In this document: in pieces, positions 17,886 through 26,290 of the stretch
Layout: each line of letters opens with the position of its first letter
Position numbering within the stretch: the stretch's first letter is position 1
Origin: Gemmobacter lutimaris
GTDB lineage: Bacteria; Pseudomonadota; Alphaproteobacteria; Rhodobacterales; Rhodobacteraceae
Length of the DNA: 64,000 nucleotides
Direction: 5' to 3'
Assembly: GCF_003570715.1 (NCBI RefSeq)
Contig: NZ_QXXQ01000001.1
Span: 124,001 to 188,000, forward strand
Translations under genes and position numbers: made by a program
Notes under the pieces: generated by a model
The model's input: only the letters and a program-made list of their open reading frames with translations
Databases searched by the model: none
Told to the model about the DNA's origin: nothing

Positions 17886-19070
17886 ATGAAAAAACTGCTG
17901 CTTGCCACTGCGGCGACCGCCCTTTTCGCCGGGGCTGCCTCGGCCGAAGAAATCAAACTCGGCATCCTGCTGGGCTTCACCGGCCCACTGGAATCCACGG
18001 TGCCGAACATGGCCAATGGCGCCGAACTGGCGATGAAGGAAGTGTCCGAATCCGGCAAGCTTCTGGACGGTGCAACCGTTACTCCGGTGCGCGGCGATTC
18101 GACCTGCGTTGACGCGGCGGCGGCCCAGTCCTCGGCCGAGCGTCTGGTGACCTCGGACAAGGTTTCGGGCATCGTCGGCGGCGACTGCTCGGGCGTGACC
18201 GGCGCCGTTCTGCAAAACGTAGCCCGCCCCAACGGCATCGGCATGATCTCGCCTTCGGCGACCTCGCCCGCGCTTTCGGCAGCCGAGGATGACGGCCTGT
18301 TCTTCCGCACGGCACCTTCGGACGCCCGTCAGGGCGAGGTGATGGCCGACATCATCGCGGAACGCGGCGTGAAGGAAGCTGCCGTCACCTATACCAACAA
18401 TGATTACGGCAAGGGTGTTGCCGACAGCTTCCAGAAAGCCTTCGAGGCCAAGGGCGGCAAGGTTACCCTTTCGGCCGCGCATGAAGACGGCAAGGCCGAC
18501 TATTCGGCCGAGGTTGCGGCGCTGGCTGCGGCTGGCGGCGAAATTCTCGTCGTTGCGGGCTATGTGGATCAGGGTGGCAAGGGCATGATCCAGGCTTCGG
18601 TCGACAGCGGCGCCTTCTCGACCTTCTACCTGCCCGACGGCATGTATGGTGAAAGCCTGATCCAGGCCATTGGCGCCCCGCTGAACGGGTCGTATGGCGA
18701 CGTGCCCGGCACCGACAGCGAAGGTGCGGCCAAATATCACGAACTGGCCAAGGCGGCCGGCTTCGATGGTGGCGGCGCCTTCTCGCCGGAAAGCTATGAC
18801 GCGGCGGCGCTGATCATGCTGGCCATGCAGGCAGCCGGTTCGACCGACTCGAAAGAATGGTCACAGAAAGTCATGGATCTGGCCAACGCGCCGGGCGAGG
18901 TGATCCTGCCGGGCGAACTGGGCAAGGCGCTGGACCTGATCAAGGAAGGCAAAGACATCGACTATGTTGGCGCAACTGCTGTCGAACTGGTCGGTCCGGG
19001 TGAATCCGCGGGCAACTTCCGCGAATACACCGTCACCGACGGCGCCTTCCACACCGACAAGTTCCGCTGA
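17886..19070 (+). CDS. Branched-chain-amino-acid-type ABC transporter substrate-binding protein
   Basis: The 394-residue periplasmic binding protein has a signal peptide ending at AGAASA-EE (about residue 21). The mature N-terminus IKLGILLGFTGPLESTVPNMANGAELA, then SAERLVTSDKVSGIVGGDCSG and MISPSATSPAL, is typical of the LivK/amide-urea group (Peripla_BP_6). It is the first gene of a five-gene importer operon and is separated from the ATPases by a strong hairpin. The ligand is unknown; the flavoenzyme at 23161 hints at a methylated amine or an amino-acid derivative. Ribosome site GGGAG at 5 to 8 bases. Confidence 0.9.
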   Translation: MKKLLLATAATALFAGAASAEEIKLGILLGFTGPLESTVPNMANGAELAMKEVSESGKLLDGATVTPVRGDSTCVDAAAAQSSAERLVTSDKVSGIVGGDCSGVTGAVLQNVARPNGIGMISPSATSPALSAAEDDGLFFRTAPSDARQGEVMADIIAERGVKEAAVTYTNNDYGKGVADSFQKAFEAKGGKVTLSAAHEDGKADYSAEVAALAAAGGEILVVAGYVDQGGKGMIQASVDSGAFSTFYLPDGMYGESLIQAIGAPLNGSYGDVPGTDSEGAAKYHELAKAAGFDGGGAFSPESYDAAALIMLAMQAAGSTDSKEWSQKVMDLANAPGEVILPGELGKALDLIKEGKDIDYVGATAVELVGPGESAGNFREYTVTDGAFHTDKFR

Positions 19071-19095
19071 TCGCGGTCGGATGACAGCATAAGGC

Positions 19096-19120
19096 ACGGC
19101 CCGGGCGTCCCCCGGGCCGT
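19096..19120 (+). terminator. Hairpin between the binding-protein gene and ATPase genes
   Basis: The perfect 10-base stem ACGGCCCGGG / CCCGGGCCGT encloses a 5-base loop and has no following U-run. It lies 26 bases after the binding-protein stop. Such hairpins stabilise the upstream mRNA or cause partial termination, so the binding protein would be made in excess over the membrane parts. Confidence 0.7.
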
Positions 19121-19198
19121 TGCGCTAACACATGTGCCGCAGGGCTATCGGGGATCAACCCCGAAGCGCAATCCCGGCACCTTGGGGGAAGATAACGG

Positions 19199-19990
19199 AT
19201 GATCGTTGTCGAGAATCTGCACAAACACTTCGGCGGTTTTCACGCCGTTGACGGCGCCTCGCTGGAAATCCGAAAGGGTTCCATCACCGGGCTGATCGGG
19301 CCGAACGGCGCGGGCAAGACCACGCTGTTCAACGTCATCGCCGGAAGATACCAGCCGACCTCGGGCCGCGTCCTGATGGCAGGCGAAGACATCACCGGCC
19401 TGCCGCCGCACGAGCTGTTCGGCAAGGGCCTGCTGCGCACCTTCCAGATCGCGCATGAATTCGGCTCGATGACCGTGCGCGAGAACCTGATGATGGTGCC
19501 CGCGCTGCAATCGGGCGAGCGGCTGTGGAACGCATGGTTCCGCCGCGGCGCCGTGGCGGCCGAGGAGGCACGCATCCGCGACAAGGCCGACGAGGTGCTG
19601 GAGTTCCTGACCATCAGCCATCTGGCCGACCAGAAGGCCAGCCAGATCTCCGGCGGGCAGAAGAAGCTGCTGGAACTGGGCCGCACCATGATGGTGGATG
19701 CGAAGATCGTGTTCCTTGACGAGGTGGGCGCAGGCGTGAACCGCACACTGCTGAACACCATCGGCGACGCCATTGTGCGGCTCAATCAGGAACGCGGCTA
19801 CACCTTCTGCGTCATCGAACATGACATGGATTTCATTGCCCGCCTCTGCGACCCGGTCATCGTGATGGCCGAGGGCAAGGTGCTGGCACAAGGCACGGTT
19901 GACGAAGTGAAGAACGACGAACGGGTGATCGAGGCCTATCTGGGCACCGGCCTGAAAAACAAGGTGAAGGAGGAAGCCGCCCATGGCTGA
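19199..19990 (+). CDS. ABC transporter ATP-binding protein, LivG type
   Basis: This 263-residue ATPase of the branched-chain type has Walker A GPNGAGKTT (about 38-46), signature SGGQKKLLELGR, Walker B KIVFLDEVGAGVN and the H-switch CVIEHDMDFIARLCD. The residue after the catalytic Glu is Val rather than the usual Pro. The start follows GGGGGAA, and the 3' end overlaps the next ATPase by 8 bases, so the two are translationally coupled. Confidence 0.93.
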   Translation: MIVVENLHKHFGGFHAVDGASLEIRKGSITGLIGPNGAGKTTLFNVIAGRYQPTSGRVLMAGEDITGLPPHELFGKGLLRTFQIAHEFGSMTVRENLMMVPALQSGERLWNAWFRRGAVAAEEARIRDKADEVLEFLTISHLADQKASQISGGQKKLLELGRTMMVDAKIVFLDEVGAGVNRTLLNTIGDAIVRLNQERGYTFCVIEHDMDFIARLCDPVIVMAEGKVLAQGTVDEVKNDERVIEAYLGTGLKNKVKEEAAHG

Positions 19991-20693
19991 GCCTTTCCTG
20001 ATCGGCGACGGGATGACCGGCGGCTATGGCGCGGCCGACATTCTGCACAACTGCACCATTGCGGTGGAAAAGGGCCAGATCGCGGTGATCGTGGGTCCGA
20101 ACGGCGCAGGCAAGTCCACCGCCATGAAGGCGGTCTTCGGCATGCTGAAGCTGCGCGGAGGCCGTGTGGTGCTGGATGGCGAGGATATCACTACGCTCAC
20201 CCCGCAGGCGCGGGTCCACAAGGGCATGGGCTTCGTTCCGCAGACCCACAACATCTTCACCTCGATGACGGTGGAGGAAAATCTGGAAATGGGCGCCTTC
20301 ATCCGCGAGGACGATTTCGCCGATACCATGGCACAGGTCTATGACCTGTTCCCCATCCTGAAGGAAAAGCGCCATCAGGCGGCGGGCGAGCTTTCGGGCG
20401 GCCAGCGGCAGCAGGTGGCGGTTGGGCGGGCACTGATGACGCGGCCCAAGGTGCTGATGCTGGATGAACCCACGGCCGGCGTCTCGCCCATCGTGATGGA
20501 TGAACTGTTCGACCGGATCATCGAGATCGCCCGCACCGGCATTTCCATCCTGATGGTGGAACAGAACGCCCGGCAGGCGCTGGAGATCGCGGACAAGGGC
20601 TATGTCCTTGTGCAGGGCGCCAACCGCTTCACCGACACCGGCAAGGCCCTGATGGCCGACCCGGAGGTCCGCCGTTCCTTCCTCGGGGGCTGA
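19983..20693 (+). CDS. ABC transporter ATP-binding protein, LivF type
   Basis: The 236-residue second ATPase has Walker A GPNGAGKSTAMKAVFG, the Q-loop FVPQTHNIFTSMTVEENLEMG, signature LSGGQRQQVAVGRALM, Walker B LMLDEPTAGVSP and the H-loop ILMVEQNARQAL. It pairs with the LivG-type protein as a heterodimer. The next gene, a permease, starts 3 bases after its stop. Confidence 0.94.
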   Translation: MAEPFLIGDGMTGGYGAADILHNCTIAVEKGQIAVIVGPNGAGKSTAMKAVFGMLKLRGGRVVLDGEDITTLTPQARVHKGMGFVPQTHNIFTSMTVEENLEMGAFIREDDFADTMAQVYDLFPILKEKRHQAAGELSGGQRQQVAVGRALMTRPKVLMLDEPTAGVSPIVMDELFDRIIEIARTGISILMVEQNARQALEIADKGYVLVQGANRFTDTGKALMADPEVRRSFLGG

Positions 20694-20696
20694 GCC

Positions 20697-21707
20697 ATGG
20701 ATATTCTCAACGCCCTCGTGGCTTTCCTCAACTTCGTGTTCATTCCGGGTCTTGCCTATGGCAGCCAGCTTGCGCTGGGTGCACTTGGCGTGACGCTGAT
20801 CTACGGCATCCTGCGGTTTTCCAACTTCGCCCATGGCGACACCATGGCCTTCGGCACCATGGTCACCATCCTCGTGACCTGGTGGTTTCAATCCATCGGT
20901 ATCGGCTTTGGCCCGCTGCCCACCGCCCTGCTTGCCCTGCCCTTCGGCATCGCCGCGACAGCGGCGCTCCTGCTGCTGACAGATCGGGCTGTCTATCGCT
21001 TCTACCGCAAGCAGAAGGCGGCGCCGACCATTCTGGTGATCGTCTCGCTGGGCGTGATGTTCGTGATGAACGGCATCGTGCGCCTGATCATCGGGGTGGA
21101 AGACCAGAGCTTTGCCGATGGTGCGCGTTTCCTGATCACGGCGGGCGATTTCAAAACCATGACCGGATTGACCGAAGGTCTGGCCATCAAGACCACGCAG
21201 GCCGTGACCGTGGTGACCGCCGGGCTGACCGTGGCCTTCCTGTTCTGGTTCCTGCAAAAGACCCGCACCGGCAAATCCATGCGCGCCTTTTCCGATAACG
21301 AGGATCTGGCGCTGCTGTCGGGCATCAACCCCGACCGCGTGGTGCAGGTGACCTGGATTCTGGCCGCCGCCATGGCGACCATTGCAGGCGTGCTTTATGG
21401 CCTCGACAAGAGCTTCAAACCCTTCACTTATTTCCAGCTTCTGCTGCCGATCTTCGCCGCCGCCATCGTCGGCGGTCTGGGCAGCCCGCTGGGGGCCATT
21501 GCCGGAGGCTTCGTCATCGCCTTTTCCGAGGTGATGGTAACCTATGCCTGGAAAAAGGTAGCCACCTATCTTCTGCCTGACAGCATGGCGCCGGACGGCC
21601 TGCTGCAACTGATGTCCACCGATTACAAATTCGCGGTCAGCTTCTCGATCCTCATTCTGGTGCTGATCTTCATGCCCACGGGCCTGTTCAAGGGGAAATC
21701 GGTCTGA
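20697..21707 (+). CDS. ABC transporter permease, LivH type
   Basis: The 336-residue integral membrane protein has about eight hydrophobic segments. It contains the family elements GLAYGSQLALGALGVTLIYGILRFSNFAHGD near the N-terminus (read in two pieces) and the coupling segment SMRAFSDNEDLALLSGINPDRVVQVTW that contacts the ATPase. Its stop overlaps the next start by one base (TGATG). Confidence 0.93.
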   Translation: MDILNALVAFLNFVFIPGLAYGSQLALGALGVTLIYGILRFSNFAHGDTMAFGTMVTILVTWWFQSIGIGFGPLPTALLALPFGIAATAALLLLTDRAVYRFYRKQKAAPTILVIVSLGVMFVMNGIVRLIIGVEDQSFADGARFLITAGDFKTMTGLTEGLAIKTTQAVTVVTAGLTVAFLFWFLQKTRTGKSMRAFSDNEDLALLSGINPDRVVQVTWILAAAMATIAGVLYGLDKSFKPFTYFQLLLPIFAAAIVGGLGSPLGAIAGGFVIAFSEVMVTYAWKKVATYLLPDSMAPDGLLQLMSTDYKFAVSFSILILVLIFMPTGLFKGKSV

Positions 21708-23008
21708 TGTCGAAGAACCTCTATCTCTTTGCGGGCGTCGTCGCGCTGTATCTGTTCACCGGGTTGGTGCTGACCAGCTGGAACCAGACGCTGCTGATCC
21801 TGAACTTCGCGCTGGTTTCGTCGATCATGGCGCTGGGGGTGAACATCCAGTGGGGCTATGCGGGCCTGTTCAACACCGGCGTCATGGGCTTTGCCGCGCT
21901 GGGCGGTCTGGCGGTGGTTCTGGTAAACTCGCGCCCTGTGCCCGAGGCATGGTCGGCAGGCGGTTTCGGCATCCTTGCCGGGCTGGCGCTGGGGGCGATC
22001 ACCATTGCCGCCACCATCTTCCTGCGCCGCCGCATGCCAAAGGGCCGCGCCCGCAGCCTTGCCACGCTGGCGCTGCTGGTCGGCGGCTTCTTCCTGTTCC
22101 GCGCGGTCTTTGATCCTGCTGTTTCGGCGGTGGAAGCGATCAATCCGACGATCCAGGGCAATCTTGGTGGCCTTGGCCTGCCTGTCCTGCTGGCATGGCC
22201 TGCGGGCGGGCTGCTGGCGGCGCTGGCCGCCTGGGGCATCGGGAAGACGGCACTGGGCCTGCGGTCCGACTATCTGGCCATCGCCACGCTGGGTATCGCT
22301 GAAATCATCGTCGCGGTGATGAAGAACGAGGACTGGATGGCGCGCGGCGTCAAGATGATGGACCTGAAGGAACGTCCCTGGCCGGTGCCTTACGAGGTCA
22401 ACCTGCAACAGAATCCGCGCTTCCTTGAAATGGCGGCGAATTGGGGTTTCGACCCGGTTTCGGCCTCGTCGGTCGTGGTGAAGCTTTGCTATATGGTGAT
22501 GATCCTGATCGTTCTGGGCCTTTTGATCTGGCTGTCGGAACGCGCGCTCAACAGCCCATGGGGCCGGATGATGCGCGCCATCCGCGACAACGAAGACGCC
22601 GCCCGCGCCATGGGCAAGGATGTGACGAAGAAGCATCTGCACATCTTCATCCTCGGCAGCGCGGTCATCGGCATCGCGGGCGCCATGCTGACCTCGATGG
22701 ACGGCATCCTGAACCCCGGCACCTACCAGCCGCTGCGCTTCACCTTCCTGATCTGGGTGATGGTGATCGTGGGCGGTTCGGGCAACAACTGGGGGGCACT
22801 GCTGGGCGGCCTGCTGGTCGGCTGGCTCTGGCTGATCGTGGAAACACTTGGCCCGCTGGTCATGGGCGGCATCACCGCAGGAATGGCCCCCGGCCCGCTG
22901 AAATCGCATCTGGTGGACAGCGCACAACACATGCGGCTCTTGACCATGGGGGTGATCCTACTGCTGGTGCTGCGCTTCAGCCCGCGCGGCCTGATCCCCG
23001 AGAAGTGA
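21707..23008 (+). CDS. ABC transporter permease, LivM type
   Basis: The 433-residue membrane protein starts with hydrophobic helices (ALGVNIQWGYAGLFNTGVMGF) and ends in the LivM core with coupling segment RMMRAIRDNEDAARAMG and GGSGNNWGALLGGLLVGWLW. It is longer than typical LivM proteins because of an extra loop with RRRMPKGRARSLATLA around residues 105-120 and further helices. It completes the importer; a terminator follows. Confidence 0.92.
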   Translation: MSKNLYLFAGVVALYLFTGLVLTSWNQTLLILNFALVSSIMALGVNIQWGYAGLFNTGVMGFAALGGLAVVLVNSRPVPEAWSAGGFGILAGLALGAITIAATIFLRRRMPKGRARSLATLALLVGGFFLFRAVFDPAVSAVEAINPTIQGNLGGLGLPVLLAWPAGGLLAALAAWGIGKTALGLRSDYLAIATLGIAEIIVAVMKNEDWMARGVKMMDLKERPWPVPYEVNLQQNPRFLEMAANWGFDPVSASSVVVKLCYMVMILIVLGLLIWLSERALNSPWGRMMRAIRDNEDAARAMGKDVTKKHLHIFILGSAVIGIAGAMLTSMDGILNPGTYQPLRFTFLIWVMVIVGGSGNNWGALLGGLLVGWLWLIVETLGPLVMGGITAGMAPGPLKSHLVDSAQHMRLLTMGVILLLVLRFSPRGLIPEK

Positions 23009-23028
23009 GCCAAAGCAATACGAACCGG

Positions 23029-23060
23029 CAAGGGGCGCCCTCGGGCGCCCCTTTGCTTTT
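23029..23060 (+). terminator. Rho-independent terminator after the importer operon
   Basis: The stem CAAGGGGCGCC with GGCGCCCCTTTG is followed by CTTTTC. It lies 20 bases after the LivM-type stop codon and separates the importer from the flavoenzyme transcript. Confidence 0.85.
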
Positions 23061-23160
23061 CGAGAATCTCCAGATATTTGCGACATATTCACGTCGCAAA
23101 ACCGCATGCCCCTTTGCCCTGCCCCGGCCATTCTGGCGCAAACCCGCAGGGAGTCTCTCC

Positions 23161-25581
23161 ATGAAAACCCATACCCGCGTTCTGGTCATCGGCGGCGGCG
23201 TCGTCGGCTGTTCGGTCCTTTACCACCTCACCAAGCTTGGCTGGTCCGATGTCATGCTGGTCGAAAGATCGGAACTGACCTCGGGCTCCACATGGCACGC
23301 GGCCGGGGGCTTTCACACGCTGAACGGCGACACCAACATGGCGGCGCTGCAAGGCTATACCATTCGCCTCTATAAGGAACTGGAGCAGATCACCGGCATG
23401 TCCTGCGGCCTGCATCATGTCGGCGGCATCACGCTGGCCGACAATGCGGCGCGGTTCGAACAGTTGAAGGCCGAACGCGCCAAGCACCGTTACATGGGGC
23501 TGGATACCGAAATCCTCGGCCCGGCCGAGATCGAGAAATTCACCGACGGGATGGTGAACCTCGAAGGCATCATCGGCGCGCTCTACGATCCGCTGGATGG
23601 CCATCTTGACCCGTCGGGCACCACCCATGCCTATGCCAAGGCCGCGCGGATGGGCGGGGCCGAAATCGTTCTGCACAACCGCGTGCTGGAAACCAACCCG
23701 CGCCCCGATGGGTCATGGGAGGTCGTCACCGAAAAGGGCACGATCATCGCCGAACATGTGGTGAATGCCGGCGGTCTGTGGGCGCGCGAGATTGGCGCGA
23801 TGGCAGGCGTCTACCTGCCGCTCCTGCCGATGGCGCACCAATACCTTGTCACCGACGACATTCCCGAAATCATGGACATCCTGAAATCGGGCCGTGAATT
23901 CCCGCATGTGATGGACCCCGGCGGCGAAAGCTATCTGCGGCAGGAAGGCCGGGGCCTTTGCATCGGTTTCTATGAAAAACCGTGTGAGCCGTGGAGCGTG
24001 GACGGCACGCCGTGGAATTTCGGCCATGAACTCCTGAACGAGCAATGGGACAAGATCGAGGACAGCGTGGCCTTCGCCTATCGCCGCTTCCCGGTGCTGG
24101 AACGCTCGGGCGTGAAGCGGGTAATCCATGGCCCCTTCACCTTTGCCCCCGATGGCAACCCGCTGATCGGGCCGGTGCCGGGCTTGCGCAACTACTGGTC
24201 CGCCTGCGCGGTGATGGCAGGCTTCAGCCAGGGCGGTGGCATGGGCCTTGCGCTGGCGCAATGGATGATCGAAGGCGAGGTCGAACGCGACCCGCGCGGC
24301 TTTGACGTGGCCCGCTTCGGCAACTGGACCTCGCCGGGCTATACCGTGCCGAAGGTCATCGAAAACTATCAGATGCGTTTCAACGTGTCTTACCCGAACG
24401 AGGAACGTCCCGCCGCACGTCCTTTCCGCACCACGCCGATGTATGACATCTTCGACGGTATGAATGCGGTCTGGGGCCAGCAATACGGGCTGGAAGTGGT
24501 GAACTACCACGCCCTGCCGGGCGAACCTCGGCTGGAAACGCCGACCTTCAAACGCTCGAACGCCTGGGAGGCGACGCGTCAGGAGGTGCTGGCAGTGCGC
24601 GAGGGCGTCGGCATCAACGAGGTGCAGAATTTCGGAAAATATCTGGTGAAAGGCCCGAAGGCGCGCGCCTGGCTCGACCGGATCATGGCGGGCGCGATCC
24701 CGAAACCGGGACGGCTGTCGCTGACGCCGATGCTGGCGGAAAGCGGCAAGATCATCGGCGATTTCACCGTCTCCTGCCTGTCGGAAACCGAATTCCAACT
24801 GACCGCCAGCTATGGCGCGCAGGGCTGGCACGGCCGCTGGTTCGAACAGCATCTGGAAGAGGGCGTGACGGTCGAGAATATCTCGGACGCACGCTCGGGC
24901 TTCCAGATCGCCGGGCCGAAGGCACGCGAGTTGCTGGCCCGTGTCACCCGTGCCGATGTCAGCGCCGAGGCCTTCCGCTTCATGGATGTGAAGCGCATGA
25001 CCATCGGCATGGCCAATTGCATCGTGCAGCGCGTCAGCTACACCGCCGATCTGGGGTTCGAAATCTATACCGACCACATGTCGGTGCGGCACCTCTGGCA
25101 CACGCTCTGGTCGGCCGGGCAGGATCTGGGCCTGCGGCCCTTCGGCATGCGGGCGATGATGTCGCTGCGGCTGGACAAATGGTTCGGAAGCTGGGGGCGC
25201 GAGTTCAGCCCCGATTATACCCCCGCCGAAACCGGGCTTGACCGTTTCATGCGCTGGAACAAGGAGTTCATCGGCAAAGCCGCCGCGCTGGCCGAAAAGG
25301 AGGCCGGACCGAAGCGCCGTCTGGTCAGCTTCATCGTCGATGCAGCGGATGCCGATGTGGTGGCATGGGAGCCGATCTGGCTGGAAGGCGCAGTGGTGGG
25401 TTTCTGCACCTCGGGCGGGTTCAGCCACTGGACGGGCAAGTCGGTCGCTATGGGATTCCTCCCTGCCGAGAAGGTGCAGGACGGCCTCGCCTGCGAGATC
25501 GAGATCCTTGGCGAGCGCCGCCCCGCCACGGTGCATCTGGCGCCGCTGTGGGATGCAGACGGGGCGCGTATGCGCGGCTGA
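23161..25581 (+). CDS. Dimethylglycine dehydrogenase-like FAD/folate enzyme
   Basis: This 806-residue enzyme is a fusion of an FAD oxidoreductase and a GcvT aminomethyltransferase-like domain, as in dimethylglycine and sarcosine dehydrogenases. The N-terminal dinucleotide motif is VLVIGGGVVGCSVLYHL (7-23); TSGSTWHAAG carries the His that binds FAD covalently in the family; WSACAVMAGFSQGGGMG closes the FAD domain. From about residue 430, FKRSNAWEATRQEVLAVREGVGINE and GARAWLDRI-type segments mark the folate-binding half, ending with KSVAMGFLPAEK. It would demethylate an N-methyl amino acid, possibly one imported by the preceding ABC system. ATG 23161 follows GGGAG. Confidence 0.88.
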   Translation: MKTHTRVLVIGGGVVGCSVLYHLTKLGWSDVMLVERSELTSGSTWHAAGGFHTLNGDTNMAALQGYTIRLYKELEQITGMSCGLHHVGGITLADNAARFEQLKAERAKHRYMGLDTEILGPAEIEKFTDGMVNLEGIIGALYDPLDGHLDPSGTTHAYAKAARMGGAEIVLHNRVLETNPRPDGSWEVVTEKGTIIAEHVVNAGGLWAREIGAMAGVYLPLLPMAHQYLVTDDIPEIMDILKSGREFPHVMDPGGESYLRQEGRGLCIGFYEKPCEPWSVDGTPWNFGHELLNEQWDKIEDSVAFAYRRFPVLERSGVKRVIHGPFTFAPDGNPLIGPVPGLRNYWSACAVMAGFSQGGGMGLALAQWMIEGEVERDPRGFDVARFGNWTSPGYTVPKVIENYQMRFNVSYPNEERPAARPFRTTPMYDIFDGMNAVWGQQYGLEVVNYHALPGEPRLETPTFKRSNAWEATRQEVLAVREGVGINEVQNFGKYLVKGPKARAWLDRIMAGAIPKPGRLSLTPMLAESGKIIGDFTVSCLSETEFQLTASYGAQGWHGRWFEQHLEEGVTVENISDARSGFQIAGPKARELLARVTRADVSAEAFRFMDVKRMTIGMANCIVQRVSYTADLGFEIYTDHMSVRHLWHTLWSAGQDLGLRPFGMRAMMSLRLDKWFGSWGREFSPDYTPAETGLDRFMRWNKEFIGKAAALAEKEAGPKRRLVSFIVDAADADVVAWEPIWLEGAVVGFCTSGGFSHWTGKSVAMGFLPAEKVQDGLACEIEILGERRPATVHLAPLWDADGARMRG

Positions 25582-25609
25582 CCCACCACGCCGCGCTTGA
25601 CAGGCGCAC

Positions 25610-25676
25610 GCAAAATCCTTCGAAGGATTTTGCAAATTTCTTCCTCAAGAAATTTGCCCCCGGTCCCGACCGGGGG
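25610..25676. repeat. Palindromic intergenic repeat, copy 2 (three hairpins)
   Basis: A perfect 24-base palindrome (25610-25633, centre TTCGAA) is followed by the stem GCAAATTTCTT / AAGAAATTTGC (25632-25642 with 25647-25657), which is identical to the one after mazG at 3560-3585, and then by a CCCCCGGT / ACCGGGGG stem (25657-25676). It fills the gap between the flavoenzyme and the nucleotidyltransferase gene. Confidence 0.75.
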
Positions 25677-25698
25677 GGGTTCTGTCAAGGAGGGCTGA

Positions 25699-26277
25699 AT
25701 GGTGCTGACGACCGTGATCCTTGCTGCCGGGGCCTCCAGCCGGATGCGCGGCGACGACAAGCTGCTGGAAGTGGTAGAGGGTCAGCCCCTGCTGCGGCGG
25801 ATCGCGACCGCCGCACTGACTTGCGGTGGGCCGGTGCGCGTGGTGCTGCCGCCCGACCGGCCGGACCGCCACGGGGCGCTTGCCGGGCTGGACCTGCACC
25901 TTATCATCGCCAATGACGCCGCCCGCGGCATGTCGGCCTCGATCCGCGCAGGCATCACCGGGCTGGACGGGCCGGTGATGATCCTGCCCGCCGATATGCC
26001 AGAGCTGGCCGCCGGAGCGTTGACCGAGATGCAGGCTGCGCATCGGGCGGCCCCCGATGCGATCCTGCGCGGCGCGAGTGGTGACACCCCCGGCCATCCG
26101 GTGATCTTTCCGGTCGATCTTCTGCCGGATCTCGCCAGATTGACGGGTGACGAAGGTGCACGCGCGGTGATCGCCGCACATCGCGGGCGGCTGCGGCTGG
26201 TGCAGCTGCCCGGACGTGCCGCGCTGACCGATCTGGACACGCCCGAGGACTGGGCGCGCTGGCGGCAGGGGCGCTGA
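25699..26277 (+). CDS. MobA/MocA-like nucleotidyltransferase
   Basis: This 192-residue member of the NTP_transf_3 group begins with the nucleotide-binding TVILAAGASSRMRGDDKLLE and has PVMILPADMPEL (metal-binding Asp region) and GHPVIFPVDLLPDLARLTGDEGAR, as in MocA (CTP:molybdopterin cytidylyltransferase). It most likely matures the molybdenum cofactor for xanthine-dehydrogenase-like enzymes, but none is in the window, so the substrate stays open. A good AGGAGG ribosome site precedes the ATG. Confidence 0.85.
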   Translation: MVLTTVILAAGASSRMRGDDKLLEVVEGQPLLRRIATAALTCGGPVRVVLPPDRPDRHGALAGLDLHLIIANDAARGMSASIRAGITGLDGPVMILPADMPELAAGALTEMQAAHRAAPDAILRGASGDTPGHPVIFPVDLLPDLARLTGDEGARAVIAAHRGRLRLVQLPGRAALTDLDTPEDWARWRQGR

Positions 26278-26290
26278 CGCCCCTACCCGC

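Noticed and set aside
22441-23160. N-terminal extension of the dimethylglycine dehydrogenase-like protein
   Set aside because: It runs through livM in another frame and across a terminator. The dinucleotide-binding motif and ribosome site place the start at 23161.
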